The notes: a model not told the origin generated them from the letters alone. 64,000 nucleotides of DNA from Symsagittifera roscoffensis (GCF_963678635.1 NC_087062.1:95969705-96033704), one strand, 5' to 3'. Counted from the stretch's first letter, positions 24,912 through 39,230 are shown. Made by a program: numbers and translations.

Positions 24912-27012
24912 AAAGACGATTACGCTAACAGTGAGAGTCACTAACCTATATATTTTTAAATGCTTTTTTACTCTATAAAGTAGCTGGATGTTCTATGATT
25001 AAATTGAACTAGAAACTTGAAGCACAAACCATTCTCTCTCTCTCTCTTGAAAAAATAATTAGTATAGATTGATTGAACACGCATTTGCTTTATAATTAAA
25101 CAAATGCTGTCTCAAAAAAGCAAAAGCCATTGCATAATTGAACTTCAGTCACTTAGATTGCGTTCCCATTTTATCTGCCTTCCATATTCTTCAGCGGGCA
25201 GTTTTTGCAAGACTATTCTAGAATTAAAATCTCAAAGTTGAGCACTTTATCAATTTTCTTTTTTTGAACGCTATTGATGGAAAAATAAGCACTAAGACTA
25301 AGCAAAAGTGATTGTTATTGGCGTACCGAGTTTTGCCTGCTGCTCAAAAATCGAAGATGAAGGCAAAGCTGAAAGCTAACAAAAATACAACACTCTATTT
25401 TGATAAAATAGTAGCTAACACAATCCCATCCTTTGGATAGCAATCGGACAACAGTTTGGGTTTAGTTATTTCTAACATCTTAAAAAAAAGTTTTAACTCA
25501 GGCCTGTATATCTGATATAAAGCAAATGTTCTGTTTGTATAAAAATTATAGTTGAAAGAATACATTTTCAAAAGTAGATTGGTCATCTTTTTAACGACCA
25601 GCGCTAGTCACCCTTAAAAAGATAAATATCAAGCTAGTATAAAAAACCCTGAAACCTTAAGATGAATATCAAGAAAGAACCGCCTAAATTAATTTAATTC
25701 GATACGTCTTACGCTATTGACAGATTGAAACACAAAAGCAAATGAAAACTGTTTATAAGGAACATATAAGCATGTCAAAAATTAATTCGATGAAAACACT
25801 TGGTGAAGTGTTTGTTTTAGAGTTGTTTTTTTTTGTTTTTGGTGTTGTTAATGCTGTTGTAATTGATGCTGTTGTTGCAGTGGTTGTTGCTGTTGCTGTT
25901 AATGCTGCGTCTTCTTCTCCTTCTTCTTCTTCTATTGTGGGAGCCAATGAGGTTCTGTAAGTTCCTTCCTGGTAGCTCTACGGTACCCTTTGGGTTAGAG
26001 GCGAAAGTAGTATATATATACGACACTGGGATGGGGGGGGTGATCCCTACAGGGATCATTGGGTATAGATTATACCTAATGATCCCTATGTAAATCTTTA
26101 TACCTAATGATCCCTATGTAAAATATTTATGCCTAATGATCCCTATGTAAAATATTTATACCTAATCATCCCTATGTGAAAATTTTTCCAAACAATTTTT
26201 TCATCCAAAAATTTCCAAAAAAAAATTTTTTTTTCATTTTTTTTCAATTTTTTTTTCAATTTTTTTTTTCAATTTTTTTTTCAAACTTTTCAAATTTTTT
26301 TTCAAAATTTTCATTTTTTTTTTCAAATTTTCTTTTTCAAATTTCTTTACTTAAAGATCCCTTGTAAATTATTTATACCTAATAATCCCTAAGTAAAAAA
26401 TTTATACCTAATGATCCCTATGTAAAAATTTATAGCTAATGATCCCTCTGTAAAAAATTTATACCTAATGATCCCTATGTAAAATATTTATACCTAATGA
26501 TCCCTATGTAAAACATTTATACCTAATGATCCCTATGAAAAAATTTTTTACCTAAAGATCCCTATGTAAAAAATTTATACCTAATGATCATTATGTAAGA
26601 AAATTTATACCTAATGATCCCTATGTAAAAATTTTAAACCTAATGATCCCTATGTAAAAAAATAATACCTAATGATCCCTATGAAAAATTTTTATACCTA
26701 ATGATCCCTATGTAAAAAACTTATACCTAATGATCACTATGTAAAAATTTATACCTAATGATCCCTATGTAAAAAATTTATACCTAATGATCCCTATGTA
26801 AAATATTTATACCTAAAGATCACTATGTAGAAAATTTATACCTAATGATCCCTATGTAAAAATTTATACCTAATGATCCCTATGTAAAAAATTTATACCT
26901 AATGATCCCCATGTAAAAAATTTATACCTAATGATCCCTATGTAAAATATTTATACCTAATGATCCCTATGTGAAAATTTTTCCAAAAAATTTTTTCATC
27001 CAAAAATTTCCA
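24912..27012. repeat. 2.1-kb tandem duplication, second copy
   Basis: Second copy of the unit described at 22811. Differences are few: point changes and some short indels in microsatellite and T-tract parts. Its satellite portion runs on without a break into the main array. Confidence 0.85.
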
Positions 27013-30000
27013 AAAAAAAAATTTTTTTTTCATTTTTTTTCAAATTTTTTTTCAATTTTTTTTCAAATTTTTTTTCAAACTTTTTTTTCAATTTTTTTTT
27101 CAAAATTATTTTTCAAATTTTTTTTTTTAAATTTTTATTTTTTTTTTCAAATTTTATTTTTCAAATTTCTTTACTTAATGATCCCTTGTAAGCTATTTAT
27201 ACCTAATAATCCCTATGTAAAAAATTTATACCTAATGATCCCTATGTAAAAATTTATACCTAATGATCCCTATGTAAAAAAATTATACCTAATGATCCCT
27301 ATGTAAAATATTTATACCTAATGATCCCTATGTAAAATATTTATACCTAATGATCCCTATGTAAAAAAAATAATACCTAATGATCCCTATGAAAAACTTT
27401 TATACCTAATGATCCCTATGTAAAAAATTTATACCTAATGATCCCTATGTAAGAAAATTTATACCAAATGATCCCTATGTAAAATATTTATACCTAATGA
27501 TCCCTATGTAAAAAAATAATACCTAATGATCCCTATGTAAAAAAATTTATACCTAATGATCCCTATGTAAAAAATTTATACCTAATGATCCCTATGTAAA
27601 AAATTTATACCTAATGATCCCTATGTATAATTTTTATAGCTATTGATCCCTATGTAAAATTTTTATACCTAAGAATCCCTATGTAAAAAACTTATACTTT
27701 ATGATCCCTATGTAAAAATTTATTCCTAATGATCCCTATGTAAAAAATTTATACCTAATGATCCCTATGTATAATTTTTATAGCTATTGATCCCTATGTA
27801 AAATTTTTATACCTAAGGATCCCTATGTAAAAAACTTATACTTTATGATCCCTATGTAAAAATTTATACCTAATGATCCCTATGTAAAAAATTTATACCT
27901 AATGATCCCTATGTAAAAATTTATACCTAATGATCCCTATGTAAAAAAATTATACCTAATGATCCCTATGTAAAATATTTATACCTAATGATCCCTATGT
28001 AAAATATTTATACCTAATGATCCCTATGTAAAAAAAATAATACCTAATGATCCCTATGAAAAACTTTTATACCTAATGATCCCTATGTAAAAAATTTATA
28101 CCTAATGATCCCTATGTAAGAAAATTTATACCAAATGATCCCTATGTAAAATATTTATACCTAATGATCCCTATGTAAAAAAATAATACCTAATGATCCC
28201 TATGTAAAAAAATTTATACCTAATGATCCCTATGTAAAAAATTTATACCTAATGATCCCTATGTAAAAAATTTATACCTAATGATCCCTATGTATAATTT
28301 TTATAGCTATTGATCCCTATGTAAAATTTTTATACCTAAGGATCCCTATGTAAAAAACTTATACTTTATGATCCCTATGTAAAAATTTATACCTAATGAT
28401 CCCTATGTAAAAAATTTATACCTAATGATCCCTATGTATAATTTTTATAGCTATTGATCCCTATGTAAAATTTTTATACCTAAGGATCCCTATGTAAAAA
28501 ACTTATACTTTATGATCCCAATGTAAAAATTTATACCTAATGATCCCTATGTAAAAAATTTATACCTAATGATCCCTATGTAAAAATTTATACCTAATGA
28601 TCCCTATGTAAAAAAATTATACCTAATGATCCCTATGTAAAATATTTATACCTAATGATCCCTATGTAAAATATTTATACCTAATGATCCCTATGTAAAA
28701 AAAATAATACCTAATGATCCCTCTGAAAAACTTTTATACCTAATGATCCCTATGTAAAAAATTTATACCTAATGATCCCTATGTAAGAAAATTTATACCA
28801 AATGATCCCTATGTAAAATATTTATACCTAATGATCCCTATGTAAAAAAATAATACCTAATGATCCCTATGTAAAAAAATTTATACCTAATGATCCCTAT
28901 GTAAAAAATTTATACCTAATGATCCCTATGTAAAAAATTTATACCTAATGATCCCTATGTATAATTTTTATGGCTATTGATCCCTATGTAAAATTTTTAT
29001 ACCTAAGGATCCCTATGTAAAAAACTTATACTTTATGATCCCTATGTAAAAATTTATACCTAATGATCCCTATGTAAAAAATTTATACCTAATGATCCCT
29101 ATGTATAATTTTTATAGCTATTGATCCCTATGTAAAATTTTTATACCTAAGGATCCCTATGTAAAAAACTTATACTTTATGATCCCTATGTAAAAATTTA
29201 TACCTAATGATCCCTATGTAAAAAATTTATACCTAATGATCCCTATGTAAGAAAGTTTATACCTAATGATCCCTATGTAAAATATTTATACCTAATGATC
29301 CCTATGTAAAATTTTTTATACCTAATGATCCCTATGTAAAAAACTTATACCTAATGATCCCTATGTAAGAAAACTTATACCTAATGATCCCTATGTAAAA
29401 AATTTATACCTAATGATCCCTATGTAAAAAATATAAACCTAATGATCACTATGTATAATTTTTATAGCTAATGATCCCTATGTAAAATTTTTATACCTAA
29501 GGATCCCTATGTAAAAAATTTATACCTAATGATCCCTATGTAAAATAATTATACCTAATGATCCCTATGTAAATATTTATACCTAATGATCCCTATGTAA
29601 AATTTTTATACCTAATGATCCCTATGAAAAAAATTTTTTCCAAAAAATTTTTTCATCCAAAAATTTCCAAAAATAAAAATTTTTTTTTCATTTTTTTTCA
29701 AATTTTTTTTCAGTTTTTTTTTCAAATTTTTTTTCAAACTTTTTTTCAAATTTTTTTTTTTTTTTTTTTTCAAATTTTTTTTTCAAAATTTTAATTTTTT
29801 TTCTCAAATTTTCTTTTTCAAATTTCTTTACTTAATGATCCCTTGTAAGCTATTTATACCTAATAATCCCTATGTAAAAAATTTATACCTGATGATCCCT
29901 ATGTAAAAATTTATAGCTAATGATCCCTCTGTAAAAAATTTATACCTAATGATCCCTATGTAAAATATTTATACCTAATGATCCCTATGTAAAAAAATAA

Positions 30001-33000
30001 TACCTAATGATCCCTATGAAAGAAAATTTATACCTAATGATCCCTATGTAAAAAATTTATACCTAATGATCCCTATGTATAATTTTTATAGCTATTGATC
30101 CCTATGTAAAATTTTTATACCTAAGGATCCCTATGTAAATAACTTATACCTTATGATCCCTATGTAAAAATTTATACCTAATGATCCCTATGTAAAAAAT
30201 TTATACCTAATGATCCCTATGTAAGAAAGTTTATACCTAATGATCCCTATGTAAATTATTTATACCTAATGATCCCTATGTAAAATTTTTTATATCTATT
30301 GATCCCTATGTAAAAAACTTATACCTAATGATCCCTATGTAATAAAACTTATACCTAATGATCCCTATGAAAAAAATTTATACCTAATGATCCCTATGTA
30401 AAAAATATATACCTAATGATCACTATGTAAAATTTTTATAGCTAATGATCCTTATGTAAAATTTTTATACCTAAGGATCCCTATGTAAAAAATTTATACC
30501 TAATGATTCCTATGTAAAAAAATAATACCTAATGATCTCTATGTAAGAAAATTTATACCTAATGATCCCTATGTAAAAAATTTATACCTAATGATCCCTA
30601 TGTATAATTTTTATAGCTATTGATCCCTATGTAAAATTTTTATACCTAAGGATCCCTATGTAAATAACTTATACCTTATGATCCCTATGTACAAATTTAT
30701 ACCTAATGATCCCTATGTAAAAAATTTATACCTAATGATCCCTATGTAAGAAAGTTTATACCTAATGATCCCTATGTAAATTATTTATACCTAATGATCC
30801 CTATGTAAAATTTTTTATATCTAATGATCCCTATGTAAAAAACTTATACCTAATGATCCCTATGTAAGAAAACTTATACCTAATGATCCCTATGAAAAAA
30901 ATTTATACCTAATGATCCCTATGTAAAAAATATATACCTAATGATCACTATGTAAAATTTTTATAGCTAATGATCCTTATGTAAAATTTTTATACCTAAG
31001 GATCCCTATGTAAAAAATTTATACCTAATGATCCCTATGTAAAATAATTATACCTAATGATCCCTATGTAAATATTTATACCTAATGATCCCTATGTAAA
31101 ATTTTTATACCTAATGATCCCTATGTAAAAAATTTTTTCATCCAAAAATTTCCAAAAAAAAAAAATTTTTTTTTCATTTTTTTTCAAATTTTTTTTCAGT
31201 TTTTTTTTCAAATTTTTTTTTCAAACTTTTTTTCAAATTTTTTTTCAATTTTTTTTTTCAAATTTTTTTTTCAAAATTTCTTAATTTTTTTTCTCAAATT
31301 TTCTTTTTCAAATTTCTTTACTTAATGATCCCTTGTAAGCTATTTATACCTAATAATCCCTATGTAAAAAATTTATACCTAATGATCCCTATGTAAAAAT
31401 TTATACCTAATGATCCCTATGTAAAAAATTTATACCTAATGATACCTATGTAAAATATTTATACCTAATGATCCCTATGTAAAATATTTATACCTAATGA
31501 TTCCTATGTAAAAAAAATATTACATAATAAACCCTATGTAAAAAATTTATACCTAATGATCCCTATGTAAAAAATTTATACCTAATGATCCCTATGTATA
31601 ATTTTTATAGCTATTGATCCCTATGTAAAATTTTTATACCTAAGGATCCCTATGTAAATAACTTATACCTTATGATCCCTATGTAAAAATTTATACCTAA
31701 TGATCCCTATGTAAAAAATTTATACCTAATGATCCCTATGTAAGAAAGTTTATACCTAATGATCCCTATGTAAATTATTTATACCTAATGATCCCTATGT
31801 AAAATTTTTTATACCTAATGATCCCTATTTAAAAAACTTATACCTAATGATCCCTATGTAAAAATTTATACCTAATGATCCCTATGTAAAAAAGTTATAC
31901 CTAATGATACCTATGTAAAATATTTATACCTAATGATCCCTATGTAAAATATTTATACCTAATGATTCCTATGTAATAAAAATAATACCTAATGATCCCT
32001 ATGTAAGAAAATTTATACCTAATGATCCCTATGTAAAAAATTTATACCTAATGATCCTTATGCTTAATTTTTATAGCTATTGATCCCTATGTAAAATTTT
32101 TATACCTAAGGATCCCTATGTAAATAACTTATACCTTATGATCCCTATGTAAAAATTTATACCTAATGATCCCTATGTAAAAAATTTATACCTAATGATC
32201 CCTATGTAAGAAAGTTTATACCTAATGATCCCTATGTAAATTATTTATACCTAATGATCCCTATGTAAAATTTTTTATACCTAATGATCCCTATGTAAAA
32301 AACTTATACCTAATGATCCCTATGTAAGAAAACTTATACCTAATGATCCCTATGTAAAAAACTTATACCTAATGATCCCTATGTAAAAAATATATACCTA
32401 ATGATCGTTATGTAAAATTTTTATAGCTAATGATCCTTATGTAAAATTTTTATACCTAAGGATCCCTATGTAAAAAATTTATACCTAATGATCCCTATGT
32501 AAAATAATTATACCTAATGATCCCTATGTAAATATTTATACCTAATGATCCCTATGTAAAATTTTTATACCTAATGATCCCTATGTAAAAAAGTTTTTCC
32601 AAAAAATTTTTTCATCCAAAAATTTCCAAAAAAAAAGTTTTTTTTTCATTTTTTTTCAAATTTTTTTTCAGTTTTTTTTTCAAACTTTTTTTCAAATTTT
32701 TTTCAAACTTTTTTTTCAAAATTTTAATTTTTATTTCTCAAATTTTCTTTTTCAAATTTCTTTACTTAATGATCCCTTGTAAGCTATTTATACCTAATAA
32801 TCCCTATGTAAAAAATTTATACCTAATGATCCCTATGTAAAAATTTATACCTAATGATCCCTATGTAAAAAATTTATACCGAATGATACCTATGTAAAAT
32901 ATTTATACCTAATGATCCCTATGTAAAATATTTATACCTAATGATTCCTATGTAAAAAAAATATTACCTAATGATCCCTATGAAAAACTTTTATACCTAA

Positions 33001-36000
33001 TAATCCCTATGTAAAAAATTTATACCTAATGATCCCTATGTAAGAAAAGTTATACCAAATGATCCCTATGTAAAATATTTATACCTAATGATCCCTATGT
33101 AAAATTTTTATACCTAATAATCCCTGTGTAAAAAAATAATACCTAATGGTCCCTATGAAAAAAATTTATACCTAATGATCCCTATGTAAAAAATATATAC
33201 CTAATGATCACTATGTAAAATTTTTATAGCTAATGATCCTTATGTAAAATTTTTATACCTAAGGATCCCTATGTAAAAAATTTATACCTAATGATTCCTA
33301 TGTAAAAAAATAATACCTAATGATCTCTATGTAAGAAAATTTATACCTAATGATCCCTATGTAAAAAATTTATACCTAATGATCCCTATGTATAATTTTT
33401 ATAGCTATTGATCCCTATGTAAAATTTTTATACCTAAGGATCCCTATGTAAATAACTTATACCTTATGATCCCTATGTAAAAATTTATACCTAATGATCC
33501 CTATGTAAAAAATTTATACCTAATGATCCCTATGTAAGAAAGTTTATACCTAATGATCCCTATGTAAATTATTTATACCTAATGATCCCTATGTAAAATT
33601 TTTTATATCTAATGATCCCTATGTAAAAAACTTATACCTAATGATCCCTATGTAAGAAAACTTATACCTAATGATCCCTATGAAAAAAATTTATACCTAA
33701 TGATCCCTATGTAAAAAATATATACCTAATGATCACTATGTAAAATTTTTATAGCTAATGATCCTTATGTAAAATTTTTATACCTAAGGATCCCTATGTA
33801 AAAAATTTATACCTAATGATCCCTATGTAAAATAATTATATCTAATGATCCCTATGTAAATATTTATACCTAATGATCCCTATGTAAAATTTTTATACCT
33901 AATGATCCCTATGTAAAAAATTTTTTCATCCAAAAATTTCCAAAAAAAAAAAATTTTTTTTTCATTTTTTTTCAAATTTTTTTTCAGTTTTTTTTTCAAA
34001 TTTTTTTTCAAACTTTTTTTCAAATTTTTTTTCAATTTTTTTTTTCAAATTTTTTTTTCAAAATTTCTTAAATTTTTTTCTCAAATTTTCTTTTTCAAAT
34101 TTCTTTACTTAATGATCCCTTGTAAGCTATTTATACCTAATAATCCCTATGTAAAAAATTTATACCTAATGATCCCTATGTAAAAATTTATACCTAATGA
34201 TCCCTATGTAAAAAATTTATACCTATGTAAAAAATATTACATAATAAACCCTATGTAAAAAATTTATACCTAATGATACCTATGTAAAATATTTATACCT
34301 AATGATCCCTATGTAAAATATTTATACCTAATGATTCCTATGTAAAAAAAATATTACATAATAAACCCTATGTAAAAAATTTATACCTAATGATCCCTAT
34401 GTAAAAAATTTATACCTAATGATCCCTATGTATAATTTTTATAGCTATTGATCCCTATGTAAAATTTTTATACCTAAGGATCCCTATGTAAATAACTTAT
34501 ACCTTATGATCCCTATGTAAAAATTTATACCTAATGATCCCTATGTAAAAAATTTATACCTAATGATCCCTATGTAAGAAAGTTTATACCTAATGATCCC
34601 TATGTAAATTATTTATACCTAATGATCCCTATGTAAAATTTTTTATACCTAATGATCCCTATTTAAAAAACTTATACCTAATGATCCCTATGTAAAAATT
34701 TATACCTAATGATCCCTATGTAAAAAAGTTATACCTAATGATACCTATGTAAAATATTTATACCTAATGATCCCTATGTAAAATATTTATACCTAATGAT
34801 TCCTATGTAATAAAAATAATACCTAATGATCCATATGTAAGAAAATTTATACCTAATGATCCCTATGTAAAAAATTTATACCTAATGATCCCTATGCTTA
34901 ATTTTTATAGCTATTGATCCCTATGTAAAATTTTTATACCTAAGGATCCCTATGTAAATAACTTATACCTTATGATCCCTATGTAAAAATTTATACCTAA
35001 TGATCCCTATGTAAAAAATTTATACCTAATGATCCCTATGTAAGAAAGTTTATACCTAATGATCCCTATGTAAATTATTTATACCTAATGATCCCTATGT
35101 AAAATTTTTTATACCTAATGATCCCTATGTAAAAAACTTATACCTAATGATCCCTATGTAAGAAAACTTATACCTAATGATCCCTATGTAAAAAACTTAT
35201 ACCTAATGATCCCTATGTAAAAAATATATACCTAATGATCACTATGTAAAATTTTTATAGCTAATGATCCTTATGTAAAATTTTTATACCTAAGGATCCC
35301 TATGTAAAAAATTTATACCTAATGATCCCTATGTAAAATAATTATACCTAATGATCCCTATGTAAATATTTATACCTAATGATCCCTATGTAAAATTTTT
35401 ATACCTAATGATCCCTATGTAAAAAAGTTTTTCCAAAAAATTTTTTCATCCAAAAATTTCCAAAAAAAAATGTTTTTTTTTCATTTTTTTTCAAATTTTT
35501 TTTCAGTTTTTTTTTCAAACTTTTTTTCAAATTTTTTTCAAACTTTTTTTTCAAAATTTTAATTTTTTTTTCTCAAATTTTCTTTTTCAAATTTCTTTAC
35601 TTAATGATCCCTTGTAAGCTATTTATACCTAATAATCCCTATGTAAAAAATTTATACCTAATGATCCCTATGTAAAAATTTATACCTAATGATCCCTATG
35701 TAAAAAATTTATACCGAATGATACCTATGTAAAATATTTATACCTAATGATCCCTATGTAAAATATTTATACCTAATGATTCCTATGTAAAAAAAATATT
35801 ACCTAATGATCCCTATGAAAAACTTTTATACCTAATAATCCCTATGTAAAAAATTTATACCTAATGATCCCTATGTGAGAAAAGTTATACCAAATGATCC
35901 CTATGTAAAATATTTATACCTAATGATCCCTATGTAAAATTTTTATACCTAATGATCCCTGTGTAAAAAAATAATACCTAATGATCCCTATGTAAGAAAA

Positions 36001-36944
36001 TTTATACCTAATGATCCCTATGTAAAAAATTTATACCTAATGATCCCTATGTAAAAAATTTATACCTAATGATCCCTATGTATAATTTTTATAGCTAATG
36101 ATCCCTATGTAAAATTTTTATACCTAAGGATCCCTATGTAAAAAACTTATACATTATGATCCCTATGTAAAAATTTATACCTAATGATCCCTATGTAAAA
36201 AATTTATACCTAATGATCCCTATGTAAGAAAATTTATACCTAATGATCCCTATGTAAAATATTTGTACCTAATGATCCCTATGTAAAACTTTTTATACCT
36301 AATGATCCCAATGTAAAAAACTTATACCTAATGATCTCTATGTAAGAAAACTTATACCTAATGATCCCTATGTAAAAAATTTATACTTAATGATCCCTAT
36401 GTAAAATATTTATACCTAATGATCCCTATGTAAAATTTTTATACCTAATGATCCCTATGTAAAATTTTTATAGCTTATGATCCTTATGTAAAATATTTAA
36501 CCTAATGATCCCTATGTAAAATAATTATACCTAATGATCCCTATGTAAATATTTATAGCTAATGATACCTATGTAAGAAAATTTATACCTAATGATCCCT
36601 ATGTAAAATATTTATACCTAATGATCCCTATAAAAAACTTTTTATACCTAATGATCCCAATGTAAAAAACTTATACCCAATGATCTCTATGTAAGAAAAC
36701 TTATACCTAATGATCCCTATGTAAAAAATTTATACTTAATGATCCCTATGTAAAATATTTATACCTAATGATCCCTATGTAAAATTTTTATAGCTAATGA
36801 TCCTTATGTAAAATATTTAACCTAATGATCCCTATGTAAAATAATTATACCTAATGATCCCTATGTAAATATTTATACCTAATGATACCTATGTAAAATT
36901 TTTATACCTAATGATCCCTATGTAAAAAATTTATACCTAATGAT
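26057..36944. repeat. 29-bp satellite array, main block
   Basis: Nearly 11 kb of head-to-tail units with core CCTAATGATCCCTATGTAAAA, length close to 29 bp and some 28-31-bp variants. Variant units recur in order, giving higher-order repeats: a unit near 665 bp between about 27180 and 29620 (variant ATAGCTATTGATCCC near 27640, 28305 and 28970), and one near 2.8 kb between about 31130 and 36900 (variant ACCGAATGATACC near 32878 and 35713). T-tract spacers interrupt the array. The units have no coding potential; open frames across them are poly-Phe or repeat artefacts. Confidence 0.95.
26176..26350. repeat. T-tract spacer within satellite (one of eight)
   Basis: Begins with an AAATTTTTTCATCCAAAAAT-like lead, then repeated T(7-9)CAAA units. 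Similar spacers lie at about 24069-24245, 26971-27175, 29632-29835, 31130-31322, 32590-32765, 33920-34110 and 35430-35605. Each is followed by the same odd satellite unit (TTTACTTAATGATCCCTTGT). Confidence 0.85.
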
Positions 36945-36949
36945 CTTCG

Positions 36950-38514
36950 ATAGTAACTTCGATCATTACCCAAAATCAGGAAAACAATCGAATCGAGGAG
37001 CAAGAACCCAGAGTTCAACCTCCTTTTCGAGACGAACCAGATCTAGACCAAGATAAACTGTATCCTAACCTTCAACAAACCCGTTTTATTGTCAAGATCA
37101 AACTCGAACTATTCATCTAAAAAAACTCTATGATTCAAGTTTTAAGAAATTTCAATGGAACTACTCCACGCCACAACACACGACAACTTACGAGATTTCG
37201 AGGAAATACTATCAATTCTTCAACTCCTTGACCCGATGAGGAAAGACTTGACGACTACCTGTACAACAAAATGGACATACCGAACGACTCTCCCTCCACT
37301 TCTACTACCCTAGATAATTTTCGGGTTCCAAAAAAGCAAAAAAACTCTCGTATTGAGAAAAAGACGCAAGTCGTCAAATCATTCAAGGTTATCCCAAAAG
37401 ATTATCCTATTGATAATATTACTGATACAGGTGCAGCCAAAATGGATGCAAAAACAACTTCAGAAAGAAAAAAAATACTAGAGATGATCCAACTTTTGAT
37501 AAAGAATTAAACTTTGCTATGTTGCCACTATTTATCAGATTTAAAATCAATTATATAAATGTCTGTAAAATTGGAAAAACTTTGAGTAAAAATTTAGTTT
37601 TAAACGTGCCATTAAAGTTCATAACGGCTCAGCTACAAACATCTACATTAGACGATTACACCAAAACTATCCACAGGTCCCGCATCAGCGATTTTCACCG
37701 AATGCGAGAACTAAAAAAACATGTAATCAAGCTGATAAAAAGAGAATTACGAACTCGCAATTTAACTGCATCAGAAAAATGTGAATGACAAGCAACAAAA
37801 TTCTCCAACTCTCCGGCATTTCCCCTGTAAAACAAAAATGGAAAACAGAAAATTTTATATTGGAACTGCAAACTTTTTTAAAATTTTATCATGTATATTG
37901 GCTATAGTAACCCTTTTGTAAATCTAATGATCATTTAATAAAAATAAATCAAAGTTTTAAAATTATCTGGCCTGATAAAAAGACGATTACGCTAACAGTG
38001 AGAGTCACTAACCTATATATTTTTAAATGCTTTTTTACTCTATAAAGTAGCTGGATGTTCTATGATTAAATTGAACTAGAAACTTGAAGCACAAACCATT
38101 CTCTCTCTCTCTCTCTTGAAAAAATAATTAGTATAGATTGATTGAACACGCATTTGCTTTATAATTAAACAAATGCTGTCTCAAAAAAGCAAAAGCCATT
38201 GCATAATTGAACTTCAGTCACTTAGATTGCGTTCCCATTTTATCTGCCTTCCATATTCTTCAGCGGGCAGTTTTTGCAAGACTATTCTAGAATTAAAATC
38301 TCAAAGTTGAGCACTTTATCAATTTTCTTTTTTTGAACGCTATTGATGGAAAAATAAGCACTAAGACTAAGCAAAAGTGATTGTTATTGGCGTACCGAGT
38401 TTTGCCTGCTGCTCAAAAATCGAAGATGAAGGCAAAGCTGAAAGCTAACAAAAATACAACACTCTATTTTGATAAAATAGTAGCTAACACAATCCCATCC
38501 TTTGGATAGCAATT
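36950..38514 (+). pseudogene. Unrecognised decayed gene, copy 3 (partial)
   Basis: Starts abruptly after the satellite and matches 21780-23346 at a constant offset of about 15168 bases with very few differences. It therefore includes the C-terminal pieces of the decayed gene (open frames 37271-37510 and 37519-37788) and the non-coding 3' part. It is cut by the N gap at 38515. Its near identity to copy 2 shows a recent duplication spanning, or generated together with, the satellite array. Confidence 0.7.
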
Positions 38515-38714
38515 NNNNNNNNNNNNNNNNNNNNNNNNNNNNNNNNNNNNNNNNNNNNNNNNNNNNNNNNNNNNNNNNNNNNNNNNNNNNNNNNNNNNNN
38601 NNNNNNNNNNNNNNNNNNNNNNNNNNNNNNNNNNNNNNNNNNNNNNNNNNNNNNNNNNNNNNNNNNNNNNNNNNNNNNNNNNNNNNNNNNNNNNNNNNNN
38701 NNNNNNNNNNNNNN
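38515..38714. other. Assembly gap (200 N)
   Basis: Exactly 200 undetermined bases, probably a fixed-size scaffold gap of unknown true length. Only 82 bases of determined sequence separate it from the left end of the Polinton. Confidence 0.98.
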
Positions 38715-38796
38715 CGCTTGCGGGAACAAGACTTTTTCCCCTTAAAAACTTTTCGTACAAGAAATTGAACTTGCTTTATTATTGAAATGTAACATT

Positions 38797-39069
38797 AGTA
38801 GTATAGCGCAACAAGAGGTCAAGCCTGTTTTCGGAGAAAGGTCAACCTGTCAAGGTCGCGTGACTATGTTACTCAATTAGCCTAATCTTTTTTTTTTCTC
38901 GGGGGTCGTAATAAAGATCTGATCAGATTAATTTTTTCACCTGCGTTAATTTTTGGGGTATATGACCGGAATTATTGGGGAAATTTTATCCAATTGTTAA
39001 TTAAGTGGATAACTCTGTGACATCGCTGAGGGAAACAAACTCTTATCAGATTAATTTTTTTCACTTGAA
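38797..39069 (+). repeat. Left terminal inverted repeat
   Basis: 273 bp, identical by eye to the reverse complement of 56404-56676, including a run of ten T. Such ends are the substrate of the integrase and, by analogy with adenovirus-like replicons, would hold the protein-primed replication origin. Confidence 0.95.
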
Positions 39070-39230
39070 TTACTTATCGGGTATTTAACCGGCATCCTTG
39101 GGAGTAAATTGTTTATAGGTAATTAAGGTGGATAGCTTAATGACATCACCGAGGGGAAAACAATTGTATCAGATTATTGTTTTCACTTGAATTATTTATC
39201 GAACTATTTACCCAGTATCACTGCTCCCTT
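38923..39230 (+). repeat. Subterminal 123-bp direct repeats
   Basis: Three degenerate direct copies start with TCAGATTA at 38923, 39046 and 39169, exactly 123 bases apart, the third incomplete. The first copy lies inside the TIR and the others continue inward on this side only. They could be binding sites for an element protein. Confidence 0.75.

Noticed and set aside
26057-36944. 29-bp regularly repeated array resembling a CRISPR array
   Set aside because: Units are head-to-tail variants of one sequence with no unique spacers, in a eukaryotic genome; it is a satellite.
38464-38768. Open frames crossing the N gap
   Set aside because: They exist only because the gap contains no stops.
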